Source of the DNA: Sedimenticola sp.
GTDB lineage: Bacteria > Pseudomonadota > Gammaproteobacteria > Chromatiales > Chromatiaceae
Reading direction: 5' to 3'
DNA: 50,144 nt
NCBI GenBank assembly: GCA_026196475.1
Contig: JAPHTA010000055.1
Span: 1-50,144 of the forward strand
The notes under the pieces are model-generated. The model was not told the DNA's origin and made no database searches. It saw nothing but the letters and a program-made list of their open reading frames with translations. The position numbers and the translations under genes are program-made. Shown piece after piece: positions 35,020 through 44,490 of the stretch; the first letter of the stretch is position 1, and each line of letters starts with the position of its first letter.

Positions 35020-36357
35020 ATGAAACGAGCAGACAATCCGTTGAACATCGATACCCTGATCTACCCACGCTGGATCATTCCGGTAGTGCCCGAGCAGCAG
35101 GTACTGGAACAACATGCCCTGGCCATCCAGGGCGGAACCATTCTGGAGATCCTGCCCGCAGAAGAGGCGCGGACCCGGTTTCACCCGAAGACCACCCATG
35201 AACTGCCCCGCCACGCCCTGATCCCCGGCCTGATCAATGCCCACACCCACGCCAGCATGAGCCTGATGAGAGGGCTGGCCGATGACCTGCCGCTGATGAG
35301 CTGGCTGCAGGACCATATCTGGCCGGCGGAGGGGCGCTGGATCAGCGAGGAGTTCATCGCCGACGGCACCCGCCTGGCGATCGCCGAGATGCTGCGTGGG
35401 GGCACCACCTGTTTTAACGACATGTACTTCTTCCCCGACGTCACCGGGATGACGGCAGCCGCGGCGGGCATGCGCGCCGTGGTTGGCCTGATCGCGATTG
35501 ACTTCCCCTCGGCATGGGCCGCCGGCCCGGACGAGTACATCAGCCGCGGCCTGGAGGTACATGATCAGTTCCGCAATCACGGACTGGTCAGTACCGCTTT
35601 CGCTCCGCACGCCCCCTATACCGTCTCCGATGAACCGTTCGAACGGATACGGGTACTGGCCGACGAGCTGGAGATACCGATCCACATGCACGTTCACGAG
35701 ACCCGGGACGAGATCAACCATGGCATTGAGCGCTACGGCAAGCGGCCGCTGCAGCGCCTCTACGAGCTGGGGCTGCTCTCCCCTGCCCTCACCGCGGTAC
35801 ACATGACCCAGATCGAGCCCGGGGAGATAGACCGGTTCGCCGAGAGTGGCGCCAGTGTGGTGCACTGCCCCGAGTCCAACCTGAAGCTGGCCTCCGGCTT
35901 CTGCCCGGTGCAACAGCTTCACACCGCCGGGGTAAATATCGCCATCGGTACCGACGGCGCCGCCAGCAACAACGATCTGGACATGTTCAGCGAGATGCGA
36001 ACCGCCGCCCTGCTGGCCAAGGGTGTGTCCGGGGATGCCAGTGCGGTACCCGCCCATAGCGCCCTGCGCATGGCCACCCTGAATGGGGCCCGGGCGCTCG
36101 GCATCGCCGACACCACCGGCTCGCTGGAACCTGGAAAGGCGGCCGACCTGGTCGCCGTTGACCTGGGCAGTCTTGAAACGCAGCCTCTATACCACCCCAT
36201 CTCCCAGCTGGTTTACGCCACCGGGCGCGACAAGGTGACCGATGTCTGGGTGGCGGGACGGTCACTGCTGCACGAGCGCCGCCTGACCACCCTGGATCCC
36301 CGCGAGATAACGCTGCGGGCGGACGAGTGGCGGCAGCGGATTGGCCAAGCGGGATGA
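35020..36357 (+). CDS. mtaD: TRZ/ATZ family amidohydrolase (5-methylthioadenosine/S-adenosylhomocysteine deaminase-like)
   Basis: ALIPGLINAHTHASMSLMRGLADDLPLMSWL; HVHET; GTDGAASNNDLDMF; divergent from mtnA. Confidence 0.88.
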   Translation: MKRADNPLNIDTLIYPRWIIPVVPEQQVLEQHALAIQGGTILEILPAEEARTRFHPKTTHELPRHALIPGLINAHTHASMSLMRGLADDLPLMSWLQDHIWPAEGRWISEEFIADGTRLAIAEMLRGGTTCFNDMYFFPDVTGMTAAAAGMRAVVGLIAIDFPSAWAAGPDEYISRGLEVHDQFRNHGLVSTAFAPHAPYTVSDEPFERIRVLADELEIPIHMHVHETRDEINHGIERYGKRPLQRLYELGLLSPALTAVHMTQIEPGEIDRFAESGASVVHCPESNLKLASGFCPVQQLHTAGVNIAIGTDGAASNNDLDMFSEMRTAALLAKGVSGDASAVPAHSALRMATLNGARALGIADTTGSLEPGKAADLVAVDLGSLETQPLYHPISQLVYATGRDKVTDVWVAGRSLLHERRLTTLDPREITLRADEWRQRIGQAG

Positions 36358-36434
36358 TTCCTGTCACCGACGCTCGCGACCCCCCCGCCGGTGAGATACT
36401 ATTATCAGCATTCCGGCACCCCAAGGAGTTTCTT

Positions 36435-36911
36435 ATGCGCAACCTTATTGTCCTGTTGATCTGCCTGCTTACAGCGGGCCCACTCCTGGCCTCCGGCTCC
36501 ATCACCCCGCCAGAGGCGCCCATCATCGTCTACCAGGCCGAGGATGACTACGAAGCGGTGAAGTCCAACCTGGAGATTGCCATTACCGGACGCGGCATGG
36601 TGATCAGCAGCATGCTGCACATCAGTGACATGTTCCAGCGAACCGCGCAGGATACCGGCCTGCCAAACACCCTCTACGACCAGGCCGAGGCATTCGAATT
36701 CTGCAGCATCAGGCTCTCCCACCAGATGTCAGCCGCCCATCCGGCCAACCTCTCCATCTGCCCTCTCGTGATCGGGATCTACACACTGCAGGAGGAGCCG
36801 GGCATGGTGTACGTCAGCTACCGCCGCCCCAGCATGCTGGGTGACGCCGGCGCTGCCGAACAGGCGCTGCTCGACCTCTACAAGGGGATCGTAACGGAAT
36901 CCATCGAGTAA
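36435..36911 (+). CDS. DUF302-domain exported protein
   Basis: Start [21 protein letters not shown] at 36435 with [40 protein letters not shown]. Confidence 0.8.
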   Translation: MRNLIVLLICLLTAGPLLASGSITPPEAPIIVYQAEDDYEAVKSNLEIAITGRGMVISSMLHISDMFQRTAQDTGLPNTLYDQAEAFEFCSIRLSHQMSAAHPANLSICPLVIGIYTLQEEPGMVYVSYRRPSMLGDAGAAEQALLDLYKGIVTESIE

Positions 36912-36993
36912 CCGGGTTATACTCCCGTCCCCGCGCCTGCGCTGGCGCAGGGGATGTACACTTCAACAGCTACCGCACAGGCCCGGAAAATAC

Positions 36994-37716
36994 ATGACTG
37001 ACAGCAGCATCAACGTCGATCACGCCGAAATCAGCAAGTTCGAGGAGCTGGCGGCACGCTGGTGGGACCCGCACAGCGAATTCAAACCACTGCACGAGAT
37101 CAACCCCCTGCGACTGGACTACATCGACCGGCTGTCCGGACTCAACGGAAAACGGGTTCTGGACGTGGGCTGCGGCGGCGGAATTCTCTCCGAGGGCATG
37201 GCCCGGGCCGGCGCCGAGGTAACCGGCATCGACATGGGCGAGGCGCCACTGGAGGTGGCCCGGCTGCACCTGCTGGAGTCGGGATTGAAGGTACATTACG
37301 AGCGGGTGCCGGTGGAGCAGCTTGCGCAGCGGCAACCGGAGTCGTTTGACGTGGTCACCTGCATGGAGATGCTGGAACATGTGCCGGATCCCGCCTCCGT
37401 GGTAGAGGCCTGCGCCCGGTTGGCGAAGCCAGGCGGAAAGCTCTTCTTCTCCACCCTCAACCGGAACCCCAAGTCCTACCTGTTTGCCATTGTCGGCGCC
37501 GAGTACCTGTTGCGACTGCTGCCGAAGGGAACTCACGACTTCTCCAGGTTCATCAGGCCCTCCGAACTGGATAGCTGGATCCGGCGGGCCGGACTCCATA
37601 GCAACGACATGATCGGACTCACCTACAATCCCCTGAACGGACGCTACCGGCTGGTACCGGGGGACGTGGATGTCAACTACATGGTCAGCTGCGGCAAAGC
37701 CGATGACAGCGAGTAG
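36994..37716 (+). CDS. ubiG: Ubiquinone biosynthesis O-methyltransferase
   Basis: [49 protein letters not shown]. Confidence 0.97.
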   Translation: MTDSSINVDHAEISKFEELAARWWDPHSEFKPLHEINPLRLDYIDRLSGLNGKRVLDVGCGGGILSEGMARAGAEVTGIDMGEAPLEVARLHLLESGLKVHYERVPVEQLAQRQPESFDVVTCMEMLEHVPDPASVVEACARLAKPGGKLFFSTLNRNPKSYLFAIVGAEYLLRLLPKGTHDFSRFIRPSELDSWIRRAGLHSNDMIGLTYNPLNGRYRLVPGDVDVNYMVSCGKADDSE

Positions 37717-38407
37717 CCAGGCCCGTTTCCACGGGCAACCGGTCCGCCTGGTGCTGTTCGATCTCGACGGAACACTTGCCGATACCGCACCCGATCTGGC
37801 CTATGCCCTGAACCAGACCCTGCTCCGCCACGGCCGCCCCTCCCTGCCGTTCGAACGGATTCGCCCCCACGTCTCCCATGGCGGGGCCGCCCTGGTTCGC
37901 TTCGGTTTCGGCATCACGCCGGATCACCCCGATTTCGAGCGGTACCGTCAAGACCTGCTCGCCACCTACCAGGCCAACCTGACCCGGGAGACCACCCTCT
38001 TTCCCGGCATGGATCCGGTTCTGGAGGAGCTGCAACAGGCGTCCATAGCGTGGGGGATTGTCACCAACAAGCCCTCTTGGCTGACCGATCCACTGGTCTC
38101 AGCTATGGGGCTGTCGCGGCGGGCTGCCTGCGTGGTCAGTGGCGACACCACCGCCCACAGCAAGCCCCATCCGGAACCGATACTGTATGCCTGTCGGATG
38201 GCCCAAACCGAACCCGCGGCCTGTCTTTACGTGGGCGATGCGGAGCGGGATATCGTTGCCGGGCGGCATGCGGGCACCCACACCCTTGCCGCACTCTTCG
38301 GCTACCTTGGCGACGAGGACCGACCCCGGGAGTGGGGGGCCGACGACACGGTCTCCCGGCCCGGCGAAATACTCGACAAGCTGGGCCTCACCCTCCCCGT
38401 CGAGTAG
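37703..38407 (+). CDS. gph: Phosphoglycolate phosphatase, HAD-IA family
   Basis: [40 protein letters not shown]; immediately after ubiG. Confidence 0.9.
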   Translation: MTASSQARFHGQPVRLVLFDLDGTLADTAPDLAYALNQTLLRHGRPSLPFERIRPHVSHGGAALVRFGFGITPDHPDFERYRQDLLATYQANLTRETTLFPGMDPVLEELQQASIAWGIVTNKPSWLTDPLVSAMGLSRRAACVVSGDTTAHSKPHPEPILYACRMAQTEPAACLYVGDAERDIVAGRHAGTHTLAALFGYLGDEDRPREWGADDTVSRPGEILDKLGLTLPVE

Positions 38408-38488
38408 CGGCGAAAGGCCCAAACAGGACTCGAATCGGCCGCTACCGCCGGTTAGAATAGTGGTAAAATCAACCCTCAGGACCCAGAC

Positions 38489-39229
38489 ATGCGCGACTAC
38501 CACCCCCCCAAGGATCTGCTCGCCGGACGCACCATCCTGATCACCGGCGCCGGTGATGGTATCGGACGGGAAGTCGCCATCGCCAGCGCCACTCATGGTG
38601 CCACCGTGGTACTCCTGGGGCGCACCATTGCCAAGCTGGAGTCGGTGTATGACAGCATCGAGGCGGCCGGCGGGGTACAACCCGCCATCTACCCGATGAA
38701 CCTGGAAGGGGCAACCCCGCACGATTACGCGGAACTCGCGGAAACCCTGAACAAGGAGTTCGGCTCCCTTGAAGGCCTGCTGCACAATGCGGCACAACTG
38801 CGCCTGCTGAGTCGACTGGACGACTATGACCCCGAGAGCTGGTACCAGGTCATGCAGGTCAACCTGAACGCCCCCTTTCTCCTGACCCAGGCCTGCCTGC
38901 CAATGTTGCGCAAGGCGGAAGAGGCATCGGTGATCTTCACTGCCGACTCGATCGGACGCCAGCCCCGGGCCTACTGGGGTGCCTATGCCGTCTCCAAAGC
39001 CGGCGTCGAGGGCATGATGCAACTGCTTGCGGAGGAGACCCGCGACAGCAGCCGGATACGGGTCAACAGTTTCGACCCGGGCCCCACCCGTAGCAGGCTG
39101 AGACGGCTCGCCTACCCGGGCGAGGAGCCGGAACAGTGCAAGCCCCCCGGGGACCTGGTCCCGGACTATCTCTGGCTGCTGGGCCCGGACAGTATCGGCA
39201 CCAGCGGGCAGGCACTGAGCTACCGCTAA
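38489..39229 (+). CDS. YciK-family SDR oxidoreductase
   Basis: ILITGAGDGIGREVAIASATHGATVVLLGRT; AYWGAYAVSKAGVEGMMQLLAEE. Confidence 0.92.
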   Translation: MRDYHPPKDLLAGRTILITGAGDGIGREVAIASATHGATVVLLGRTIAKLESVYDSIEAAGGVQPAIYPMNLEGATPHDYAELAETLNKEFGSLEGLLHNAAQLRLLSRLDDYDPESWYQVMQVNLNAPFLLTQACLPMLRKAEEASVIFTADSIGRQPRAYWGAYAVSKAGVEGMMQLLAEETRDSSRIRVNSFDPGPTRSRLRRLAYPGEEPEQCKPPGDLVPDYLWLLGPDSIGTSGQALSYR

Positions 39230-39363
39230 AAGCGGCAAGCAGGGCGGTGGGTGCCACCAAAACGGCAAACAGCGGCAATATTTGCCTCACCATAAGCGCC
39301 ATTTTTTTGTCGGGTAAAAATATTCTGTTTTTATCTATCTGTTTTTATTAATATTAACGTGGT

Positions 39364-39378
39364 TGGCACGATATTGGC
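39364..39378 (+). promoter_or_regulatory. Candidate sigma54 (-24/-12) promoter upstream of the GGDEF gene
   Basis: TGGCACGATATTGGC versus consensus TGGCACG-N4-TTGC, one mismatch; 55 bp upstream of ATG. Confidence 0.5.
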
Positions 39379-39432
39379 TTTATTTCTCCCAGTTGTTTTC
39401 GTCACCCTCTAGCAAGCTGGGAAAAACAGAAT

Positions 39433-40371
39433 ATGAAAAACCAGATGCACCAAGCCTCGGGCAACCTGAAAAGAGTCACGCCGCATCCGGCCCATCCGGA
39501 ACGGAATGAGCAGACCCACCACCGGTTCGCTTCCAGGATTCTGGCGCTGAGCGGAATTCTGCAGAGCACCCTGGAGATTAACGAACTTCTGGCCCTGTTC
39601 GCCAAGGAGATCCGTGAGTTCGTCAAATACGACGGGATGACCTACCGGTTCCCCTCGCTCAAGATCGACATCAAGCTGGGTGACCAGCCGATCAATAACT
39701 GCGCCTACGAACTGGTGGTCGCCGGCGATCATCTTGGCGATCTGAATTTTTTCCGCAGCTACCCGTTCGAGACCTCCGAACTCGAAACGATCGAGAACCT
39801 GCTGGCCGGGTTGCTCTACCCGCTGCGCAACACCCTGCTCTACCAGCGTGCGGTGGAGTCGGCCACTCTCGATCCCCTGACCGGGGTGCGAAACCGGGCT
39901 GCAATGGACAGCGCCATGAAGCGGGAGATCGGCCTCTCCCAGCGTCACGGCACACCGCTCTCAGTGATCCTGATGGATATCGATCATTTCAAGCAGATCA
40001 ACGACCAGCATGGGCACCTTTACGGGGACCAGGCGCTGAAGGCGGCGGCCGAGTGCGCAGAGAGCAGCATCCGCGAGAGCGACATGATCTTCCGCTATGG
40101 TGGCGAAGAGTTCCTGGTCCTGCTCACCGGCACCGACCTGGCAGGCGCCGAGCTGCTGGCAGAGCGGATACGCGGAAACATCGAGAACCTGCCGGGGCAG
40201 ACCGAGAAACAGATTGGCATGACCGTAAGCCTGGGGGTCACCTCACTGGCTGCCGGGGACAGCATCAACGCCCTGTTCCAGCGCATGGACAACGCTCTCT
40301 ACCGGGCCAAGGACGAGGGCCGCAACCGGGTGGTGATCAGTCAGCCGGCAGACCAGGGCGTAAAGCCCTAG
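39433..40371 (+). CDS. GAF-like plus GGDEF diguanylate cyclase
   Basis: DPLTGVRNRAAMD, VILMDIDHFKQINDQHGH, FRYGGEEFLVLL with upstream RESD I-site. Confidence 0.93.
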   Translation: MKNQMHQASGNLKRVTPHPAHPERNEQTHHRFASRILALSGILQSTLEINELLALFAKEIREFVKYDGMTYRFPSLKIDIKLGDQPINNCAYELVVAGDHLGDLNFFRSYPFETSELETIENLLAGLLYPLRNTLLYQRAVESATLDPLTGVRNRAAMDSAMKREIGLSQRHGTPLSVILMDIDHFKQINDQHGHLYGDQALKAAAECAESSIRESDMIFRYGGEEFLVLLTGTDLAGAELLAERIRGNIENLPGQTEKQIGMTVSLGVTSLAAGDSINALFQRMDNALYRAKDEGRNRVVISQPADQGVKP

Positions 40372-40393
40372 CCCTCCCCCTTGACCTGAGCAC

Positions 40394-40426
40394 AGGGCCG
40401 CCGATAATCGGACGGCCCTTTTTTTC
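40394..40426 (+). terminator. Rho-independent terminator after the GGDEF gene
   Basis: GGGCCG-N..-CGGCCC followed by TTTTTTT. Confidence 0.75.
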
Positions 40427-40438
40427 TGTTATATAGAC

Positions 40439-41044
40439 ATGCCCCGACTGATCCTGTTCAACAAACCGTACGCCGTCCTCAGCCAGTTCACTGACGCGGA
40501 GGGGCGCGCAACCCTCTCCGATTATATTGAACAGCCGGGTGCCTACCCGGCGGGACGCCTGGACCGGGACAGCGAGGGCCTGCTGCTGCTCACCGATGAC
40601 GGCCGACTGCAGCACCGACTGGCCCATCCGACGAAAAAAACCTGGAAGCGCTACTGGGTCGAAGTGGAACGGATACCCGGGCCCGAGGCACTGCAGCGCC
40701 TGCGCGATGGCCTGCAGCTCAAGGACGGCCCGACCCTGCCGGCCCGGACCAGAGTTATCGCAGAGCCTGAAATCTGGCCGCGCAACCCGCCGGTGCGGTT
40801 TCGCGCCAACATACCCACCCAGTGGCTGGAGATAGAGATCCGGGAGGGGCGAAACCGCCAGGTACGACGCATGACCGCAGCGGTCGGTCATCCCACCCTG
40901 CGCCTGGTCCGGGTCGCCATCGGTGAGTGGAGTCTGGATTCACTGCAGCCGGGAGAATGGAGAGTTCTCAACATCGACAGGTCGCCAGGAAAACGTAATG
41001 AGCGCCATTCACGGCCCCGCCGCTCTCCGCAAAACCGCCCGTAA
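40439..41044 (+). CDS. rluE: 23S rRNA pseudouridine synthase E-like
   Basis: [57 protein letters not shown]. Confidence 0.93.
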   Translation: MPRLILFNKPYAVLSQFTDAEGRATLSDYIEQPGAYPAGRLDRDSEGLLLLTDDGRLQHRLAHPTKKTWKRYWVEVERIPGPEALQRLRDGLQLKDGPTLPARTRVIAEPEIWPRNPPVRFRANIPTQWLEIEIREGRNRQVRRMTAAVGHPTLRLVRVAIGEWSLDSLQPGEWRVLNIDRSPGKRNERHSRPRRSPQNRP

Positions 41045-41061
41045 AGAGGTAAACTTGAGCC

Positions 41062-41511
41062 ATGATCTGGACTCCCCACACCACCGTTGCGGCCATCATC
41101 GAGCAGGATGGCCGTTTCCTCATGGTCGAGGAGGAAAGCGGAAAAGGGGAGCCCGTGTTCAACCAGCCGGCCGGCCACCTGGAGGAGGCGGAGAGCCTGC
41201 TGCAGGCGGTTGTCCGGGAGACCCGGGAGGAGACAGCCTGGGGCTTTACTCCGCATGCCCTGGTGGGTGTGTATCGCTGGCAGACCGAATCCGCAGGGGC
41301 CACCTACCTGCGCTTCTGCTTTCAAGGCAGTTGCCATGATCATCGGCCCGAACTTCCGCTCGACGATGGCATCCTGCGCACCGCCTGGCTGAGCCGGGAG
41401 GAGCTGGCCGCAATGCCGGAACGCCTGCGCAGCCCCCTGGTCCTGAGCTGTATCGATGACTACCTGTCCGGCCATCGCTATCCCGTGTCACTGATTCGCG
41501 ATATCGAGTAA
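41062..41511 (+). CDS. nudJ: NUDIX hydrolase (NudJ-like)
   Basis: NUDIX box [23 protein letters not shown]. Confidence 0.92.
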   Translation: MIWTPHTTVAAIIEQDGRFLMVEEESGKGEPVFNQPAGHLEEAESLLQAVVRETREETAWGFTPHALVGVYRWQTESAGATYLRFCFQGSCHDHRPELPLDDGILRTAWLSREELAAMPERLRSPLVLSCIDDYLSGHRYPVSLIRDIE

Positions 41512-41526
41512 CCGGACCCTGGCACC

Positions 41527-42096
41527 ATGAGCCCGATACGCGCCCTCCCACTGCTCGCACTCTCCCTGGTCAGCCAGGCCGTGGCGTCGAATCCTGCCGT
41601 ACGGATGCAGGTCTGCAACGACTATCACTGCGACATTCGTCGCCCCGCAAGCCTCTCTGCCGGCCAGTGGCGGGAGTTGCAACAGCTGTTTTCCAATGTC
41701 GGCGATCCGATCGAGGAGCGACGCCGGATCGGTACCGCTATCGGGCTCCTGGAGCAGTGGGTAGGCGAACAGACCGGAAGCTGGCGGGACCTGCCGCGCA
41801 ACGAGGGCGAAGGCACCGAGGCCGGTCAACTGGACTGCATTGCAGAATCGATAAACACAACCACCTATCTGCATCTCATGACACGGCACAACCTGTTAAA
41901 ATGGCACCGAGCGGATGCCCGGCAGCGACGCAGCGCCTGGATATTCAACGTTCACTGGACAGCCTCCATCCGGGAGACGACAACGGGCCAACGCTTCGCC
42001 GTCGACTCCTGGTTTTTCGCCAACGGAACCCCACCGGTCATCATGCCGCTAGAGGCCTGGTCAAGGGGACTGGAACAGACACTGAACAAGCCATGA
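41527..42096 (+). CDS. Conserved hypothetical exported protein
   Basis: Signal-peptide-like N-terminus; ends overlapping the mnmA start; 189 aa without a recognised domain. Confidence 0.7.
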   Translation: MSPIRALPLLALSLVSQAVASNPAVRMQVCNDYHCDIRRPASLSAGQWRELQQLFSNVGDPIEERRRIGTAIGLLEQWVGEQTGSWRDLPRNEGEGTEAGQLDCIAESINTTTYLHLMTRHNLLKWHRADARQRRSAWIFNVHWTASIRETTTGQRFAVDSWFFANGTPPVIMPLEAWSRGLEQTLNKP

Positions 42097-43181
42097 GCAA
42101 ACGGCAAAAGATCATCGTCGGCATGTCCGGCGGCGTGGACTCCTCCGTCGCGGCGCTGCTCCTGCAGCAACAGGGTTACCAGGTGGAGGGGCTGTTCATG
42201 AAGAACTGGGAGGAGGATGATACCGAGGCTTACTGCTCGGCCAGTGTCGACCTGGAGGATGCCACCGCGGTCGCCGGGCAACTCGGCATCAGACTGCACA
42301 CCATCAACTTTTCCGGCGAGTACTGGGACAACGTGTTCGAGTATTTCCTGGCCGAGTACCGGGCCGGACGCACCCCGAATCCGGACGTCCTGTGCAACCG
42401 GGAGATCAAGTTCAAGGCGTTTCTCGACTACGCGCTCCACCTGGGGGCCGGACGGATCGCCACCGGTCACTACGCCAGCATCCACCGGCAGGACGATCAA
42501 TGGCAGATGATCCGGGCCAGGGACGAGAACAAGGACCAGACCTACTTTCTCTACATGCTGGGCCAATCCCAGCTGGCGCACAGTCTCTTCCCCCTGGGGG
42601 AACTGGAAAAGGCATCTGTGCGACGAATCGCCGAAGAGGCCGGCCTGCCCAACCACAAAAAGAAGGACAGCACCGGGATCTGCTTCATCGGGGAGCGCAA
42701 GTTCAGGGAGTTCCTGGGCCGATATCTGCCGGCCAATCCGGGTTCCATGGTCACGCCGGAGGGTGAAGAGGTCGGCCAGCATCATGGCCTGATGTACTAC
42801 ACCCTGGGACAGCGCAAGGGCCTGGGTATCGGTGGTCGTGCGGAGCACGAGGGCGAACCCTGGTTTGTGGTGGAGAAGGATCTTCCCGGCAACCGCCTGA
42901 TCGTGGCCCAGGGACATGACCACCCGTTGCTGCTGAAACAGGGTCTTGTCGCCAGCCAGCTGCACTGGGTCGCGGATCATTCTCCCGGGCTGCCGCTCGA
43001 ATGCAATGCCCGTATCCGGCACCGCCAACCATTGCAGGCATGCCGGGTCGTGACGCAACCGGAGGGCCAGGTAACAGTGCATTTCAGGAATAACCAACGG
43101 GCGGTAACCCCGGGACAGTCCATCGTCTTCTACTCGGGCCGGGTTTGTCTGGGTGGCGGTATAATCGAGCAGGCTTTTTAG
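42093..43181 (+). CDS. mnmA: tRNA-specific 2-thiouridylase
   Basis: Start [24 protein letters not shown] at 42093; [32 protein letters not shown]. Confidence 0.97.
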   Translation: MSKRQKIIVGMSGGVDSSVAALLLQQQGYQVEGLFMKNWEEDDTEAYCSASVDLEDATAVAGQLGIRLHTINFSGEYWDNVFEYFLAEYRAGRTPNPDVLCNREIKFKAFLDYALHLGAGRIATGHYASIHRQDDQWQMIRARDENKDQTYFLYMLGQSQLAHSLFPLGELEKASVRRIAEEAGLPNHKKKDSTGICFIGERKFREFLGRYLPANPGSMVTPEGEEVGQHHGLMYYTLGQRKGLGIGGRAEHEGEPWFVVEKDLPGNRLIVAQGHDHPLLLKQGLVASQLHWVADHSPGLPLECNARIRHRQPLQACRVVTQPEGQVTVHFRNNQRAVTPGQSIVFYSGRVCLGGGIIEQAF

Positions 43182-43799
43182 ATGAAGAGTGACAGAGATA
43201 GCTGTATCGCCCTCGCCGGCGTGTTTCAGGCCGCCCACCTGGCGGCACAGGTCGCGGAACAGGGCATGGCGGACAGTCGGGCCATGGAGGCCAGTATCCA
43301 CAGCCTGTTCAAGATTGATGCCGCGAGCGTGGAGGATGTCTTCGGCGGCCTGGACGGCATCGAGACCGGGCTGAGACTGATCCAGCGCCAGCTGGGCGAG
43401 AAGCGAGCCGACAACGTGCACGTGACCCAGTACGTGATCAGCCTGCTCCACCTGGAACGCAAACTGGGTAAAAATCCACGCATGCTGGAACAGATCCGGC
43501 AAGGTATCGAGCTGGCCACCAGCCGCTCGGAACACTTCCACCAGCTGCACTCCAACATCATCGCCCAGCTGGCCGATATCTACAGCAACACGGTCAGTCA
43601 ACTGCAACCCCGCATCATGGTGCAGGGCGAGCCCCTGCACCTGCAGAACAGCGAAAACGTCAACCGCATACGGGCCCTGCTGCTGGCCGGCATCCGCTCC
43701 GCCCTGTTGTGGCGCCAGTGCGGCGGCAGCCGTTGGCAAATACTCCTCAAGCGCAAGCAACTTGCAGCTGAAGCACGACGCCTTCTGCATATCCTGTAG
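43182..43799 (+). CDS. hflD: High frequency lysogenization protein HflD
   Basis: IALAGVFQAAHLAAQVAEQG; LLAGIRSALLWRQCGGSRWQILLKR; adjacent to mnmA as in other gammaproteobacteria. Confidence 0.93.
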   Translation: MKSDRDSCIALAGVFQAAHLAAQVAEQGMADSRAMEASIHSLFKIDAASVEDVFGGLDGIETGLRLIQRQLGEKRADNVHVTQYVISLLHLERKLGKNPRMLEQIRQGIELATSRSEHFHQLHSNIIAQLADIYSNTVSQLQPRIMVQGEPLHLQNSENVNRIRALLLAGIRSALLWRQCGGSRWQILLKRKQLAAEARRLLHIL

Positions 43800-43923
43800 C
43801 CCACACGACCAGGGTCACGCTTCCGGAAAAAACGCCGCAAGTGCGGCAAAGTGAGATCTGGCGCAGGACCCTTTTCCCCAAGTCGTGGCACACTGCACCC
43901 GAATCAGATTACGGAGTCCACCG

Positions 43924-44235
43924 ATGAAACCCGGCCAGCGCCTGCCACTGCTATTGTTGCTCTGCCTGATACTGCTGCCGACGGTTCCCGTCCTGGCCGA
44001 TGCACCGTTCGAGACTAAAGCCGGGGAACAGCGCCCACTATCCGGTACCGGCGGCACCTTCCCGGACGTCATGGCAGACGGCAAGGCAGCGGGAGAACAG
44101 ATAGGAGAGACGAGCCGTGACCTCTACCAATCAACCCGTCAAACCGGTGCCCGGGCGGTTCGAGCCATTTCGCAAGGCGGATCAACCGCCTGGAACAAGA
44201 GCCGGGACCTCACCCGGTCGCTTCTCGACTGGTAG
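43924..44235 (+). CDS. Small exported hypothetical protein
   Basis: Start MKPGQRLPLLLLLCLILLPTVPVLADA with signal peptide; no recognised domain. Confidence 0.55.
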   Translation: MKPGQRLPLLLLLCLILLPTVPVLADAPFETKAGEQRPLSGTGGTFPDVMADGKAAGEQIGETSRDLYQSTRQTGARAVRAISQGGSTAWNKSRDLTRSLLDW

Positions 44236-44490
44236 GCCGATCCTGGCCGGCAGATCTCCGGAACGTCCCGGTCTTTTTGGCGCCCCGGGCGAGTGTCACC
44301 CCTATGTGACAAGTTGTTGCTATAGGTCAATTATCTGACACCTCCTGCCCGCTAGACTCTACTCCACGGGAGCTACCAGCTAGTAGTCTGATATGCAGTT
44401 CCGGTCCCGCTCCAGCGCCACCCCGAAACGGCATTGGTATGGAAGAGATGCAAATCGTGCCCTTTTTACACATAACAAGACCCAATCCGG

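Noticed and set aside
34996-36057. 353-aa minus-strand ORF
   Set aside because: Antisense to the mtaD-like deaminase; shadow ORF
38099-39268. 389-aa minus-strand ORF
   Set aside because: Antisense to gph and the SDR gene; low-complexity Gly/Val/His/Gln shadow translation
41952-43790. 612-aa minus-strand ORF
   Set aside because: Fully antisense to mnmA and hflD, which have clear family motifs; GC-driven shadow ORF
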